From positions 1-64,000 of the forward strand of contig CATWQI010000012.1 in NCBI GenBank assembly GCA_958352885.1: a DNA stretch of 64,000 nucleotides, in the 5' to 3' direction. Of this stretch, positions 62,303 through 64,000 are shown in pieces. The stretch's first letter is position 1. Each line of letters begins with the position of its first letter. A program made the position numbers and the translations under genes. The notes under the pieces are model-generated. The model searched no databases, was not told the origin of the DNA, and saw only the letters and a list, made by a program, of their open reading frames with translations. Origin of the DNA: an uncultured Duncaniella sp. GTDB lineage: Bacteria; Bacteroidota; Bacteroidia; Bacteroidales; Muribaculaceae.

Positions 62303-62630
62303 AGCGTGATTGTAGCCAATCATGTTGCAACAATCACAGTGAGTGCAGTCACAGGATCTGCACAAACGGATAACTTCGAGCACCCGGGGTCCGGGTATTC
62401 GATGTGTTCGAGATGCATATTAGCTACTGAAACCGGTCTGAATGCCCCTTCGATGGGCTTTGGACGGTTTGGATGTATAGTCTGGTTATATACGGCAGCA
62501 TTTATTGGCTGCCGGTATGACGCAGTGCTGTGCATTGATGATTTGACATGCATGTCACGGCTGCAAAATAGCTGTTGACGATGCCGCATGCATCTGTGGC
62601 AGATAGCTAAAAGCCAGAGACTTATCCGAA
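62303..62630 (+). other. long leader before the flippase gene, no gene recognised
   Basis: About 320 bases between the promoter and the flippase start. It contains an 8-bp inverted repeat (gtgattgt 62306-62313 with acaatcac 62330-62337) and a GC-rich hairpin acccgg/ccgggt near 62383-62397. Open frames occur on both strands but look unlike proteins. A structured regulatory leader is possible; UpxY-type antiterminator genes, which often start Bacteroidales capsule loci, are absent. Confidence 0.4.
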
Positions 62631-64000
62631 ATGCTGCGTCCGGAAGCGTCACAAGCTTATCCGGGCGAGGAATGGAAAGTTTTATCCAAGAATAAGGTGG
62701 CAGAACCTGTTAGTGACAATAAGCGAATAGCTCGCAATACCTTGATGCTGTACATACGCATGGCCTTAACCATGCTAGTGCAGCTATACACGTCACGTGT
62801 GGTGCTTGAAGTTCTTGGTATTGAAGATTATGGCATCTGGAATCTGGTTGCAACTCTTGTTGTTTCAATCTCATTTATAACAGGACCGTTGTCATCAGTA
62901 ATTCAACGATTTCTAAGCTATGAAATAGGTACAGGAAATGAACAGAAGCTAAATATCGTATTTTCGCAAAGTTTCATTTTATATAGCATATTCAGTTTCA
63001 TACTACTAATCATGTTTGAAACCATAGGTCTATGGTTATTAAATGCAAAACTAACGATTCCTGCCGATAAAATATTAATAACTAATATTATATATCAATT
63101 TTCAGTTGCGTCATTCATTATTACATTATTAAGAATGCCTTATGATGCAATAATAATAGCCTATGAAAGAATGAATTTTTATGCATATTTGAGCATAATT
63201 GATGTTGGATTAAAACTTGGGATTGTATATTTATTATTAATAATCACAAAAATCCCACATTTGATATCATATGGGCTACTAACATTAGCAATAACCACAA
63301 TAATAACACTTATATACAAAATATATTGCAACAAAAACTACGCTTGCTCGAAAGTAAAACTTGCCATTGAAAAAAAGACTCTTAAAGAAATGGCTGCATT
63401 TTCAGGATGGAGTTTAATGGGGGCTTTTGCTGTGATGACAGCGAATCAGGGAACGAGCATGATTCTAAATGTTTTTTACGGGGTCACAATTAATGCTACC
63501 ATAGGTATTGCAAATCAAGTAGGTAACTCAGTAAACCAATTTGTTGCAAATTTCCAACTCGCATTTCAACCTAATATCATCAAAGAGTATGCGCAAAATA
63601 AAATTGATCAGCTCAGACAATTAGTTTATCGTGCAAGCAATCTTTCCTTTATACTGCTCTTTGCAATTTCATTCCCAATTATATCCAATATAGATGATAT
63701 TCTTATGTTATGGTTGGGTAATGAGACCCCTGGTGATACCAGTTTGTTTTGTATTTGGATTGTCATCTCTCTTCTTATTGAATGTCTATCTGCACCTCTT
63801 TGGATGTGTATACAAGCATCAGGAAACATTCGCAATTATCAAATTGTCATAAGTTTTGTCATAATGACAAATATTTTGTTTTCATATTTGCTATTAAGCC
63901 ATGGCTTCCCACCAATTAGTGTTATGTATTTAAAATGTATTGTTAGCACAATTTGTTTAATAATAAGAATTGGGTATTCAAAAAAAGTCATACATTTATC
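62631..64000 (+). CDS. polysaccharide flippase (Wzx/MATE-like), truncated by window end
   Basis: The reading frame is open from the ATG at 62631 to the last base. It codes for a hydrophobic protein with many membrane helices. The N-terminal pattern NKRIARNTLMLYIRMALTM, then SRVVLEVLGIEDYGIWNLV, is typical of Bacteroidales O-antigen/capsule flippases. It would move lipid-linked repeat units across the inner membrane. A GTG at 62697 is an alternative start that fits the usual family length better. From about 62880 the sequence is far richer in A and T than all genes before it, as is common in transferred glycan loci. The 3' end is outside the window. Confidence 0.85.
   Translation, partial: MLRPEASQAYPGEEWKVLSKNKVAEPVSDNKRIARNTLMLYIRMALTMLVQLYTSRVVLEVLGIEDYGIWNLVATLVVSISFITGPLSSVIQRFLSYEIGTGNEQKLNIVFSQSFILYSIFSFILLIMFETIGLWLLNAKLTIPADKILITNIIYQFSVASFIITLLRMPYDAIIIAYERMNFYAYLSIIDVGLKLGIVYLLLIITKIPHLISYGLLTLAITTIITLIYKIYCNKNYACSKVKLAIEKKTLKEMAAFSGWSLMGAFAVMTANQGTSMILNVFYGVTINATIGIANQVGNSVNQFVANFQLAFQPNIIKEYAQNKIDQLRQLVYRASNLSFILLFAISFPIISNIDDILMLWLGNETPGDTSLFCIWIVISLLIECLSAPLWMCIQASGNIRNYQIVISFVIMTNILFSYLLLSHGFPPISVMYLKCIVSTICLIIRIGYSKKVIHL

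Noticed and set aside
62271..62340. Invertible capsule promoter
   Set aside because: The 8-bp repeat near the promoter does not flank it on both sides, so the pattern of invertible Bacteroides promoters is not met.
62306..62578. 90-codon frame in the leader of the flippase locus
   Set aside because: It would start with GTG a few bases from the expected transcription start and its sequence looks random; the opposite strand is equally open.
1..64000. CRISPR arrays, insertion sequences, prophage or integrase genes
   Set aside because: No regularly spaced repeats, transposase, integrase or phage structural genes were seen on either strand.

Overview
The window is chromosomal DNA from a gut-type member of the Bacteroidota, order Bacteroidales. 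Direct evidence is the recurring Bacteroidota promoter pattern (TTG or TTTG, about 19-20 bases, then TAnnTTTGC), a SusC/SusD polysaccharide-utilisation locus (PUL), GH92 enzymes, Bacteroidales-style gene neighbourhoods (rpoN-PAP2-purE-ispG; pyrB-pyrI-flavin reductase-glyA) and a CfxA/CepA-type class A beta-lactamase. The moderate base composition would suit Muribaculaceae or a related gut family; that placement is inference. No insertion sequence, prophage or CRISPR array was seen.

Layout. 1-84: tail of an rRNA operon (3' end of 5S rRNA plus terminator). 195-7639: a mixed accessory stretch with a class A beta-lactamase, a Nim-like flavin protein and a Gdx-like SMR exporter in one operon, a secreted subtype-B tannase, a PH-domain membrane protein, and an AraC-type regulator divergent from an alpha/beta hydrolase plus CMD-cupin operon. 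7909-17368: probably one long operon, with an RND tripartite efflux pump (adaptor, inner-membrane pump, outer-membrane factor) followed by a steroid 5-alpha-reductase homologue, an old-yellow-enzyme homologue and two short-chain dehydrogenases. This is the most interesting part of the window: a candidate steroid or bile-acid A-ring reduction and export system.

17526-22521: surface-carbohydrate genes (Wzi-like protein, lipocalin-like lipoprotein, LegB-type dehydratase, ATP-grasp enzyme, NeuB/LegI-type synthase), an incomplete nonulosonic-acid set. 22528-28399: housekeeping genes rpoN, a PAP2-like protein, purE, ispG, ribD and a GNAT. 28578-28648: tRNA-Gln with its own promoter and terminator. 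28832-49070: a mannoside PUL in two divergent units. The minus unit holds GH38, GH92, SusC, SusD, a DUF3823 lipoprotein, a ROK sugar kinase and a mannose-6-phosphate isomerase. The plus unit holds a GH92 with an N-terminal PL4-like domain, a GntR/UTRA regulator and an MFS transporter. Together they would bind alpha-mannosides, trim them, import mannose and convert it to fructose-6-phosphate.

49182-62189: a Pif1-like helicase with a TPR tail, a FadL-type porin, a Trp/Gly/Pro-rich secreted protein, a NatAB-like ABC exporter, an ECF sigma factor with a membrane partner, then pyrB, pyrI, a flavin reductase, glyA and a TrmH-type RNA methyltransferase. 62271-64000: a strong promoter, a leader of about 320 bases without a recognisable gene, and an AT-rich polysaccharide flippase that runs off the right edge, probably the first gene of a capsule or O-antigen locus.
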